From: Lineus longissimus
Taxonomy: Eukaryota; Nemertea; Pilidiophora; Heteronemertea; Lineidae
NCBI RefSeq assembly: GCF_910592395.1
Contig: NC_088322.1
Span: 16,241,431-16,292,257, forward strand
DNA: 50,827 nt
Reading direction: 5' to 3'
Shown here: positions 13,601 through 23,300 of the stretch, in pieces
Position numbering within the stretch: position 1 is the first letter of the stretch
Layout of the letters: every line of letters starts with the position of its first letter
Made by a program: the position numbers and the translations under genes
The notes under the pieces: generated by a model
What the model saw: only the letters and a program-made list of their open reading frames with translations
Databases searched by the model: none
What the model was told of the DNA's origin: nothing

Positions 13601-16600
13601 ATTCCCATGGTCATTGTGTTCGAGGTGCTAATTATCAACACGGATTTGCGAGAAGGTGCCAATTGATACCATGCAGTCATGGTTGATTACGGCAATTAGG
13701 CCTCATGGTCGCGTTAGCGGGGTTAATTTGCAGTTTGGGACCGACCAAGCTGGTGGTCGCGGTCTGGGTACCGGGGTGGTCGTGTTAGCGAGGGCCAGTT
13801 AATGGGAATTAGAGAGAAAACCATTCGGGACCGGAGAATTTTGGTCGTGTTCGCGGGGTGGTCGCGTTACTGACGTGGTCGCCGACCGGGGTTCCACTGT
13901 ATAAGGTTGCGATGCATGCCTGGCTCTGTTATGTAATGATGAACCAAGGGATACATATGTATAAGGTTGCGATGCATGCCTGGCTCTGTTATGTAATGAT
14001 GAACCAAGGGATACATTATACTGGTCAGAGAAGTAGTAGACATAAGCCTGTTCCTTTCATTGCAGTGGTGTCCTCCATGTATGCAGCTCTTGCCGGAGTT
14101 TAGGAAGGCATCAAAGGAACCAGAAATAAACACCAAGTTTGGAACAGTTGATTGTACGATTCACGGTACTCTATGTCAAAATGTAAGTGGGAGCTCTTGC
14201 GAAGACAGCTTGCCCCAATCCTTCAAACCCTTCCCATCATGAATAGACAGTCTGATGCCACAGATAATTAATTTTTAAGTGGCGCTTTGTAAAATATGTC
14301 ATTATTATTTTATTATCAAAATATCTTATTATTTGATTGATTTCAGTACAACATCCGCTCGTATCCAACAACAGTATTCTATAATGGATCCATCCCACAT
14401 ACATTCAGGGGTCGCCATAACTCGAGGAGTATTGTAGAGTTTATTAGGGTAAGAATGTGTCTGCATTGTCATCTCTAGCCCTGTGCGGGTGTTGGGCAAC
14501 ATTCTGAGATAAAACTGAACCTTTTCCGCAGGGAGACAGTTTACATAATAGGCGTATCCTTGACAAGGCGCCGTAACAAACACTGCACCACACACAGAAC
14601 ACAAGTCTATATAGGACTTATCTAACTGTGTAACATACAATAGTATGATGGCTTATACATTGAAGTCTTATTGATTGTTTCCTTTTGCCTTACCAGATTC
14701 ATCAGAGCTACAAGAAACTTCTATGTTAACCTGAACAAGGTTGGCCTGTAACGAAATGGTTATCATAATGAGGTTTTTACTTGTAGGATACATTGAATCC
14801 ACCAGTGATCATCCTGACGCCCAAAAATTTCCAGTCCCTCGTTGAGAATAAAGATGCTGGCACAATGTGGGCGATTGACTTCTTTATGCCGTGGTGTGGT
14901 CCATGTCAGCAGTTAGCACCTGAATGGACACGACTGGCAAAGGTAACGAAACGGCACTCAGGTTTAAGTTTCAATTTGGAGTAAGCTGTGCACTGCTCCT
15001 TGCGACATTGTTGCTGTGTCAGTGGGTTACTGGTAGCACAATGCCTTGAGCCAGGATGACCTTTGGCGAGCTTTCTCACGAAGGTCACATGCCTAGACCA
15101 GCCAGGATGACCTTTGGCGAGCTTTCTCACGTAGGTCACATGCCTAGACCAGCCAGGATGACCTTTGGCGAGCTTTCTCACGAAGGTCACATGCCTAGAC
15201 CAGCCAGGATGACCTTTGGCGAGCTTTCTCACGTAGGTCACATGCCTAGACCAGCCAGGATGACCTTTGGCGAGCTTTCTCACGAAGGTCACATGCCTAG
15301 ACCAGCCAGGATGACCTTTGGCGAGCTTTCTCACGTAGGTCACATGCCTAGACCAGCCAGGATGACCTTTGGCGAGCTTTCTCACGAAGGTCACATGCCT
15401 AGACCAGCCAGGATGACCTTTGGCGAGCTTTCTCACGTAGGTCACATGCCTAGACCAGCCAGGATGACCTTTGGCGAGCTTTCTCACGTAGGTCACATGC
15501 CTAGACCAGCCAGTTAAACTTTTACTGTCAAGTTTCACTCTGCTCAAGTAAACCTCCCTGATTGATCAACGCTCAAGTAAACCTCCCTGATTGATCAACG
15601 CTATTTCATTTCAGATGTTTGTTGGTAGTAAGCAGGTCAAAGTTGGCCATGTCAACTGCCAGGATCACAAGCCACTGTGCGTGAGTAATGGTGTCCAGTC
15701 TTATCCAGCCATCCGCTTATATCCAAACGGACCTTTTGGCACGTATTAGTAAGTAATGTCCAACTCTTGTCAACCTCCTCTAAAAGATTTCATACCTTCA
15801 TTTCTCATCTACTTTTAAAGTCATTTCAGCAGAGTGTAAATGGCCATACTGATGACTATTGATTTGTTCGATTACCGTGGTAGCGCATCATATCATCCAC
15901 ATCTTGCTTCATCTTGCTTCATCTTAAGCATTCAAGAGACTTCAAAGAAATAATGATGTGCTGTTCATTCATGTTAGTACCAACTCTCTGTTCTACCAAT
16001 GACACAAGCCTAGCTCTGTTGAATGAGTTTGCCAAGTGAAGCAAGTGGTACTGGCTGGGGGTCATCACATATTCCTACATGTATATAGAGGAGAAGACAG
16101 TCTTAACTGTGCATAAGGATACCATCAAACAATGCTCACTTGATTTCATGCCAAGCTAGGCATGTTTGTTAGGCTTTCATTGTTGATGCACTCGCATGTT
16201 TTCTATTTTATTCCAGCACATACAACGGCTTCTTCAGAAATGCCCCAAACCTCAGGGCATGGATCTACGAATACCTTCCAAGTCGAGTGAGAGTAATAGA
16301 TGCCAGCAACTTTGATAAAATTGTATTATCAAGTAAAGAACCCTGGGTGGTTGACTTCTTTGCCCCTTGGTGCGGGCATTGTCAACATTTTGCACCAAAC
16401 TTTGAAAGAGTTGCTCATGTAAGTATACTCAGTACCGGTAACCATGGATATGCCCTCTGTTGAACTGCACAGAATATAGTATATGAGTCGTCACTGCTCG
16501 CTGTCCCCTCCTAGAGTATGCGAGTTTGTTCCTGCAGGAGGCCAGTCATCAGTTTGATAAACTCTTCAATCCAGGGTTAGACTCTGTGTCTGTTCCTGAG

Positions 16601-17250
16601 GGAGGCGAGACTATCCACCAACCAGGCTGTAGATGATAACCATGCTGATATGGGAGTTGGGTTATCTGCATCCCGGCTCTGGCCGATAAGACTAAGTTTG
16701 TTCTGCAGGAACCCCCCCCCCCCCATTTCTGTAAACTGTCTCTCTATTTTTACTGATCTCACTGGGTGTGTTTCAGGAGGTAGCAGGTCGAGCCCGCTGT
16801 GGGAAGGTAAACTGTGATGAGAGGAAGAACCAGAACTTGTGTGGGCGAGCTGGAATCCAAGGTTACCCATCAGTCTTTTTCTATAGCGGGGCTAGCAATG
16901 GCAGGAAGCAGAGTCCGGTCGGACAGGATTTACAGGCGGATGGAGACTACATCATACAGTTTATTAACCATCACTTTCCTCGGGTAAGTTGGATACTTAA
17001 AACTTTGGCTACGGTAAACACGGACATTTTTTGTGCTTTACAGTTTGCCAGAAGTGTGCTTAATTTGTGACAGGGGTCCTTCAAAGAACAAGCAATGTCC
17101 TGATCATGAGCCCAGCTCTCTAAGCAATACTTCTCTTTCTCAATGACATGTTGATTTCTGTTTCAGGGAGATGGACACACACAGGAAGAAAGTGAAAGTG
17201 AAGGTGATGGTGATGACTTCATGGACATGTTTTTTCATGATGAACTTTGA
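7690..17250 (+). CDS. DNAJC10: DNAJC10 (ERdj5), ER disulfide reductase with J domain; 17 exons, 810 aa
   Basis: Exons: 7690-7893, 8324-8489, 8742-8792, 9284-9369, 9547-9672, 9917-10085, 10422-10465, 11437-11649, 12123-12357, 12574-12710, 14066-14182, 14347-14448, 14787-14942, 15615-15748, 16217-16418, 16777-16983, 17167-17250. All have GT and AG borders, phases agree throughout, and the sum is 811 codons including stop. Residues 1-32 are a signal peptide with a leucine-rich core. The J domain follows, with the HPD motif at 63-65. Thioredoxin domain 1 has CSHC (160-163); two CxxC-less thioredoxin-like domains span about 200-430. Redox domains then carry CPPC (479-482), CGPC (587-590) and CGHC (699-702). 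An acidic tail ends in HDEL (807-810) for ER retrieval. The human protein is 793 aa with the same order. In mammals it reduces misfolded ER-associated-degradation clients, works with BiP through the J domain, and partners EDEM1. Here the fourth site is CGHC, as in classical PDI, where mammals have CGPC. Introns carry several minisatellites and one transposon. Confidence 0.96.
7928..8080. repeat. 52-bp minisatellite in DNAJC10 intron 1, about 3 copies
   Basis: Copies start GTGCCTTTGTCTCTGAATA and end GTAGATGGAT. The third copy is interrupted by a short GATGTG insertion and then diverges. Confidence 0.88.
8839..9100. repeat. 35-bp minisatellite in DNAJC10 intron 3, about 7.5 copies
   Basis: The unit contains TAGCCATGACCTAGCTATGG followed by TACTGGTAGCAGCTC, with CTAG/CAAG and CAGCT/CAACT variants. 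The array ends in a short TAACCCTAACCC stretch at about 9099-9110. Confidence 0.9.
10229..10350. repeat. About 55-bp duplication in DNAJC10 intron 6
   Basis: Two nearly identical copies start CATACAACTCTGGCCCAGAA or the CATGC variant. A third partial, diverged copy starts near 10340. Confidence 0.85.
10655..11248. repeat. 40-bp minisatellite in DNAJC10 intron 7, about 15 copies
   Basis: The unit is CATCTGCCCTGCCATATGCG plus TGAGCTCCATGTGCATGCAA. Variants fall at CATATGCG/CACATGCC/CACATGTG. The last five units are identical, pointing to recent expansion at the right end. The array fills most of the intron and separates exons 7 and 8. It gives long open frames on the minus strand, which are artefacts. 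Confidence 0.95.
12845..13899. mobile_element. Pogo/Tigger-like non-autonomous DNA transposon in DNAJC10 intron 10
   Basis: Perfect 15-bp terminal inverted repeats, CAGTGGAACCCCGGT at 12845-12859 and its complement at 13885-13899, are flanked on both sides by TA (12843-12844 and 13900-13901). Termini beginning CAGTG next to a TA duplication are typical of pogo/Tigger elements of the Tc1/mariner superfamily (family knowledge). A perfect 19-bp subterminal inverted repeat (12852-12870 with 12889-12907) can form a hairpin, and GGTCG-rich repeats lie inside the right end. No transposase frame is present in the 1,055 bp, so it is a MITE-like derivative that needs enzyme in trans. Confidence 0.86.
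13528..13564. repeat. 37-nt near-perfect palindrome inside the pogo-like element
   Basis: 18-bp arms starting CTTGGAGGAA, separated by a single base, pair with only one G-T wobble. It sits near the middle-right of the transposon and may be structural or a remnant of another insertion. Confidence 0.7.
13900..14018. repeat. 60-bp direct duplication beside the transposon
   Basis: Two near-identical copies start TATAAGGTTGCGATGCATGC, immediately after the transposon's right target TA. The second copy has no transposon end in front of it. Confidence 0.88.
15051..15514. repeat. 51-bp minisatellite in DNAJC10 intron 13, about 9 copies
   Basis: The unit starts CCAGGATGACCTTTGGCGAG. Copies alternate between CTCACGAAGG and CTCACGTAGG for eight units, so the true repeat is a 102-bp dimer; the ninth unit repeats the T form. 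The unit length is divisible by three, so open frames on both strands run through it, but exon phases exclude it from the DNAJC10 coding sequence. Confidence 0.94.
15542..15599. repeat. 29-bp direct duplication before exon 14
   Basis: Two identical copies of a unit beginning GCTCAAGTAAACCTCCCTG lie 15 bases before the exon-14 acceptor. Confidence 0.9.
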
Positions 17251-18104
17251 CCTTTCCACTTCCTCGTTAGTTTCGTGAAATTATGCAGTAAAGGAAAGAA
17301 GGCAATTTTTTATGGATGAAACCATGGTTCTGTGACTTGAATGAATTAAGAAGGATCACTTGTGAGTTTGGGGAGAGAAATGTCAGGGGAAGTCATATTT
17401 AGAAAGAACCTCTTGGTTTCTTACAATTGTTAAGGTTTTATCTGCCTGTATGCATGTACTGAATGAAGAAAGGTTTCGTAACTGGTAACCTCGAGTTTTG
17501 TTTTGTGAGAAGATGAACTTCAACACCCTAGTCTTGCCATATGCCAGCCTCTTCTTCTGTAAATGAGCACAAATCTCATTTCTATTTCTGATTTTTCTCA
17601 CAAGAAATTTGCCTTTTCCTTACCAACCAAGAAGCCCATGACGGTCGCGCACAGAATCATTACCAGTCCTCGGCACATGCCGAACTCCTGCTCCGTCTCG
17701 GCATACCAAGCCGTTTTTGTATTTCGTCACATTCAAAGACCCCCCCATCCATAGTGCAGGAAATGTAAATCATCTACACAAAAGACTGCGTAGTGGACCA
17801 AATCATACTCCTTGCGCAGTGCTGGTAGTGTGATGAGGCGGTAACTTATTGTAATATGCTTGAATATTATGTTTGCTTAGGGACTTTTTGGGGACTGGAG
17901 GTTGTAAGCTTGTTCCCAGATGTCTGTATTAATGTCTGTCATAAGATGGTCAATGTTATTTTCAATATGCGATCCCAGGTCATGTGATGTATATTATAAA
18001 CGCACGTGGCCCACATTTCAATACCATATATGGATATGGATTATCCCCTGGGAATTTCATGCGGGAATTAAACAGGTTGGCATGCATACCCCTCTTTAGA
18101 CCAA

Positions 18105-18131
18105 CACTTCGTCCCAAAATGGGACGAAGTG
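18105..18131. repeat. 27-nt hairpin with 12-bp perfect arms
   Basis: CACTTCGTCCCA, a 3-nt loop AAA, then the exact complement TGGGACGAAGTG. There is no T-run behind it and no known element is recognised. Confidence 0.8.
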
Positions 18132-18327
18132 CTAGGTGCCTATTGCGAAAATGATAAGTTGATGAAACAATGGCCTGATTAGTTGGCTAGCCTTGTGATG
18201 TCAAACTATTTTTACACCGAGGGGTTTTCCCATTTTTCATCGTTTGGGCTGGAATTCCTGGCTTTTTTCGAGGTAGCACATAGACTCTATGTACAGCGTG
18301 GTGGATTGAGGCTATATGATGGGCTAA

Positions 18328-18769
18328 CCCCTCTTCAGAAGTTGGCCCGGATATGACGACGGTACGGTTTGAGATAATGGCAGACTGCTAAAATGTGGAC
18401 TCAGGAATGATTGACAACTGGCAAAGTGAGGATGCCGATTATGCATGATTTGATTTGAGCGCAACACAGTTGTTGCGTGATGCTATTATACAGTTATCAA
18501 TATTTGCTTCTGTCTTCGGTTGAAGTGTGAGACACCCGGTCGTTCTGGAATTAGTGTTGTTGTGGTCGTTGTAACAGCGTGGTTGCTCAGCAAGAATAAA
18601 TTGGAAGTCTTCCTCCGATATAAGTCTCTGTTCTATTGCTACTGGCCCTGCCCAACGAAACAACAGTGTTTTCTTTGAAGGAGATATGCCTTACAGGTCA
18701 TATACGGTACGTGCGAGACTATACTCAAACCGTACCAGTGTCAGGTACGGGCCAACTTCTAAAGTGGGG
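18328..18769. repeat. About 46-bp inverted repeats flanking 350 bp
   Basis: The left arm (18328-18373) contains AGAAGTTGGCCCG and GGTACGGTTTGAG. The right arm (18723-18769) is its imperfect complement. The interior is unique. This may be a small MITE or foldback element; no target duplication is evident. Confidence 0.55.
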
Positions 18770-19298
18770 TATTGATTAAACCATTAGAACTTTTTACTCA
18801 CATGTTTTCACTGGATATGACAGTGTTAAATCTGAAAGTTTTTGTTTTTTCATAATATTTGATCCATGTACATGCATCTAGCAATAAATACATTCTTGAT
18901 GGAATATCGTGATTAACCTTTTTTTAACTGGTGACTTTCAGCTGATTTTGCAATATATAGGCCTAGTGGCAATACATCTACACGTTTTGCACATTTGTCG
19001 AGATCATCTTACCAGCTTACCCCCAATTCAATATCTTGTCGAATGGCTCCGGCTCGCATTGCCTCTTGATATATTCATCTCTAAGGGCCCATAGGCCTAC
19101 TATAAAGTACGTACCCAAAAATCCCCGTATGCCAAAAAATCGTTTAAAAAAATGTACAGTGTCGGTACACAAAATCCCCCCCCCCCCCCCACCACCACCG
19201 GTCCACGGTCAACCCACTCCTAATTGTACATACCGTATTAGTTACGTAAACCCTCAGCCCCTGCCAAAACCCAAGTCCAGCAACCACCCGCGTCAGTT

Positions 19299-19682
19299 TG
19301 GTGACATTTGACTTTGAACCGCGCACGTGCGTTAGTTTACAATTACATTTCCTGCGAAATCTCAAGTCTTCAAAGCAACAACGATACAGTCGATACTATT
19401 CAGGCTGCCAGTACGGCATGGGCAGTAGGCCTATTCGCTCCCAATGTACGAGTATTGCATGTAGTACATACACAAAGACAAATATACGCTGCAAGACACA
19501 GTCCTCATCCCCTAACTGGACAAACTACCACAAATGTGTCACCCAGCTCCTACCGATCGTCCCCCACTTAACAAATGCTAAGAAATCCTTTTCAAAACAT
19601 CCCATCGAACCATGTTGACATTTGAACTGCGCACGTGCGTTTGTTTACAATTTCATTCCCGCCAAATCTCAATGATCACGTG
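19299..19682. promoter_or_regulatory. Duplicated CACGTG-containing segment upstream of FBXL6
   Basis: About 60 bp around GCGCACGTGCGT occurs twice in direct orientation (about 19299-19365 and 19614-19672), both followed by GTTTACAATT and a CAAATCTCAA or GAAATCTCAA end. CACGTG cores lie at 19324-19329, 19632-19637 and, in a separate context, 19677-19682 (ATCACGTGAC). These E-box cores sit 450-800 bp before the probable FBXL6 start region. A regulatory role is inferred from motif clustering only. Confidence 0.4.
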
Positions 19683-20124
19683 ACCTGCAGTCGTGGATTG
19701 AAAATAACATTGACCTTCCCGGGTATGTGTAAACTGTGGACGAAAGTGTGGACGGTGGGCTGGCATTTCTTTGTCTTTCAATATATTTAAAAGAAATTGC
19801 AGTATATTATGCATTATAATCTTTTTAATGGGTCAGCGAAATAAAAAGAAAAAAAAATTATTTTGATGGGTGATTTTGATCAATGAGTGGACGGGCTTTT
19901 TTGAAGGTTTTCGAAGTGGCCTTTGACTTTGTGGACGGGGAAATGCGAGGTCTAGTCTCCAAATGTGGACTAATTATCAAATAATTTGTTGAAACTGTGA
20001 TATTTCTAACTAGTCCAAATAATATTCTTTCACAAAAACTACTTTTATTTGAATGACAATGACAATATCATTCAGTTGTAGGCAAAAATAGTTGGCCCTC
20101 TCTCAGACCAACTTTCGTTGATCC

Positions 20125-20135
20125 AAGATGGCGGC
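20125..20135 (+). promoter_or_regulatory. YY1-type motif at probable FBXL6 promoter
   Basis: AAGATGGCGGC is the consensus YY1 core, which in animal promoters often lies just downstream of the transcription start. It is about 200 bp before the FBXL6 start codon. The ATG inside it opens an unrelated frame that overlaps the FBXL6 start, so it is either spliced away or a translated upstream frame. Confidence 0.5.
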
Positions 20136-20160
20136 ACCACTGAAGCCCTGTGGAAAGGGA

Positions 20161-20189
20161 AGGAAATTCTTAAAGTTTAAGAATTTCCT
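20161..20189. repeat. Perfect 29-nt palindrome
   Basis: 14-bp arms (AGGAAATTCTTAAA and its complement) surround a single central G. It lies 25 bp after the YY1-type motif in the presumed 5' UTR or first intron of FBXL6. Confidence 0.85.
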
Positions 20190-20210
20190 ACTTTTATACT
20201 ATTTTGTTCT

Positions 20211-20317
20211 CTTACACTGTTTGGTGATATTTGGGAACGAGTTTACAATCCCCTTACACTGTTTGGTGATATTTGGGAACGAGTTTACAATCCCCTTACA
20301 CTGTTTGGTGATATTTG
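20211..20317. repeat. 42-bp minisatellite, 2.5 copies
   Basis: The unit begins CTTACACTGTTTGGTGATAT. The array ends in a pyrimidine-rich TTTGTTCTGCAG that reads as a splice acceptor two bases before the FBXL6 start codon. Confidence 0.88.
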
Positions 20318-20327
20318 TTCTGCAGCC

Positions 20328-23300
20328 ATGCCACGTCGTGAGAAGGGAATCCTGGGAGCACCGAGAGATGGCAAGAATCCGATGTTGTTTTCATTCAGTG
20401 TACGCGAGGGAGAGGAATGGCAGTCTGATAGCTCAGACTCGGACTGGGCACCCTCTGATCATGACAGGTAGGCCCTTCAGCGCAGTCATGTAGACACCAA
20501 CTGAGTACCCTCGGAGAATGACAGGTAGGCCCTTCAGCGCAGTCGTGTAGACACCGACTGAGTACCCTCCGAGAATGACAGGTAGGCCCTTCAGCGCAGT
20601 CATGTAGACACCGACTGAGTACCCTCCGAGAATGACAGGTAGGCCCTTCAGCGCAGTCGTGTAGACACCGACTGAGTACCCTCCGAGAATGACAGGTAGG
20701 CCCTTCAGCGCAGTCGTGTAGACACCGACTGAGTACCCTCCGAGAATGACAGGTAGGCCCTTCAGCGCAGTCGTGTAGACACCGACTGAGTACCCTCCGA
20801 GAATGACAGGTAGGCCCTTCAGCGCAGTCCTGTAGACACCGACTGAGTACCCCGTACCGTCCGATCATGACTGGTATTACTGGTAGTACTAGTAGACTAC
20901 AATGTTACACAACTGGCGAACTGCCAACACAGGTTGTGATCTTATTCCGATATAGTGGAGTCGACTCCGGTGCAATGAAGATAGTTCAGAATGATAGCAA
21001 TTGATCAACCGCTACTAATTAATTAAATTAATTGGTAGGCCTACACTATTACACATTGCTTGTTTCCTCTGCGGACTAATATCAATCTCTGCTTGATGAT
21101 ATCAATGGTTTGGTACTAAAAAGTAAAAGGCTCAATCCCGGGTCAATGTGTTAAGTCATGCGTGTTATATTTCAGCCCAGTTGACAACGGCTCAAAGAAG
21201 GCTCAAAATAAACGAAAGTCTTCGGGAAATCAAGAGACTGATTCAGAGAGTGAACGGTGCAAGCGTTCCAAATCAATGAAACGACTGTCTTCCAAAGATA
21301 GGAGAAAGAAACCCAGTAGACTTGATGATAAGTCGTCCTTGTCAAATAATGGTCAGAAGACAACGTTCGAATCAGGTGGAGAGAGGTACACTGATGTCTG
21401 GGCGAAGAAAATGCCTCCAGAGATTCTGCTCAAGATCTTCCAGTGTGTTTGTCGGATGGATGGCGGGGCACTACCTTTCTTAGCCAGGTTGGTTGTCTTA
21501 GTGGTCAGAACACAGCATTGAGACAGGATAAGGATGTCTAGAGATACATTTCTCTTCTGAAAACAGTCTCTGGGTCATCTAATAATTCTGTTTTCTGTGT
21601 AATGATTTAGAGGGATAGTTGAGCATCACATTGGGTTATTAAGTTCCTTGACCATGCATTTGTTAGTGTGCCAGGTGCTGCCTTGAAAGTGGTACGTGTG
21701 AGCTGGTTTGGACTTGCAGTCCATGAGAGCACTTCATGGTGGCCAGGAATGAATCCAGCTTGTTTACTATTTCAGAGCATCTAAGACGTGTCGCCTGTGG
21801 AGGGAGGTGTCCCAGAGTCCAGTCCTCTGGCATGTTGTGGACATGTCTTTTGGCTGGGTCAAGTCCACTGACAGCACACTCGTGTATCTCTGTCCAAATC
21901 GATTCAAGTGTCTGAGGGAAATCAAGCTGAATGGATGGAAGCATCTCACCAATACAGGTGTTCAGGTAAGTTGACAGTGGCATAACCTATTAGTCGGTCC
22001 ACACTACAGAGCAGATTCTGTGAGGTTGGTCCCTGCTTTGCCAATCTGAGTTTAAAACTGACCAGTCATTGGTCAACCTTACTGCCCAACACAATGACGT
22101 CATGTGGCATTGAATCTATATATTGTCTTTCAGGCCATAGCTGACAACTGCCCAGAGCTACACACCATCAATCTCTCCGGTTGCAGCAAAGTCAACTCGA
22201 TTGGGGTAAAAGTACTTGTTGACAGATGTGACTGTCTTCATTCTTTGGACCTCTCTGCTACCTCAGTAAGTCTGGCTAATATGATGATTTGTTTTGATGA
22301 CGGCTTTTGGGCCATTTATCACGAAACAAAACGGGCATTGAGGAAATTTGATTTCAGTTTGTGGTGACACTTGTACACTGCATGTACCAGTGGTACAACA
22401 ACTGTCTCCTGGAAGGTGGTTGTTGATGACATCCCTCAGCCACAATCAGTCCTTAACGGTACAAAGTTTGGCCAGCTGGCCTTGTCATTATTGCATTGCC
22501 TGAGGTTATGGCCCTGTGTTGCTGTGCATTATGTGAGACGTTAGGCATAGGATTGCACTGATGAAAAATGTGATCAGTGAGAGAGACACTTTGTCACCTT
22601 GGGTGAGATATACTCTTGCTGGCATGTTGGGTCTTCACATACTTGTGCCTTGTTCTCAATGACACCTCTTCTTGATGATTTCAGACAGATGCTGTATCCA
22701 GCCAATCTCTCAAATATTTGGTGGAGAAAGTTGGTCCTCGGCTCCAGGCCTTGGCTGTTGGCTGTAATACGCTGAAAGGCTTCAATAATTCACTTAACAG
22801 TATTATAGTATGTATTCAGGAAATGCATCAAAAATCATCAGATGTTGACTATGAAGTCTTCTTCGCATTCACTCTAGCACATGCTCGGCTCTCTCCTACA
22901 GGTGCACTTCATCTCCATAACCTTAACCCTGCTCAGCTCTCTCCTACAGGTGCACTTCATCTCCATTACCTTAACCCTGCTCGGCTCTCTCCTACAGGTG
23001 CACTTCATCTCCATAACCTTAACCCTGCTCAGCTCTCTCCTACAGGTGCACTTCATCTCCATTACCTTAACCCTGCTCGGCTCTCTCCTACAGGTGCACT
23101 TCATCTCCATTACCTTAACCCTGCTCAGCTCTCTCCTACAGGTGCACTTCATCTCCATTACCTTAACCCTGCTCAGGAACAGACTCCCTTGCACTGTGCT
23201 TGCTGCAACACATGGTTGTGTTGAGGTAAATAACTCTGAATCAGACTCCAAAATGACCACAGAGAGTAGCTTTTCAGATATCGGATGTTCGGATAAATTA

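Larger units (their letters stand above)
17251..19298. other. DNAJC10 3' UTR and intergenic sequence
   Basis: The 3' UTR of DNAJC10 must begin here, but there is no AATAAA near the stop. The first candidates on the plus strand are at 18595 and near 18884. Apart from the hairpins listed separately I see no gene. Confidence 0.5.

Noticed and set aside
15056-15517. Frame encoding a 17-residue repeat (MTFGELSHEGHMPRPAR)
   Set aside because: It lies inside DNAJC10 intron 13 and is excluded by exon phases; the opposite strand is open too.
20128-20493. 121-codon frame starting at the YY1-type ATG as the FBXL6 start
   Set aside because: It is out of frame with the F-box exons and is made mostly of the 42-bp repeat; the ATG at 20328 gives matching phase.
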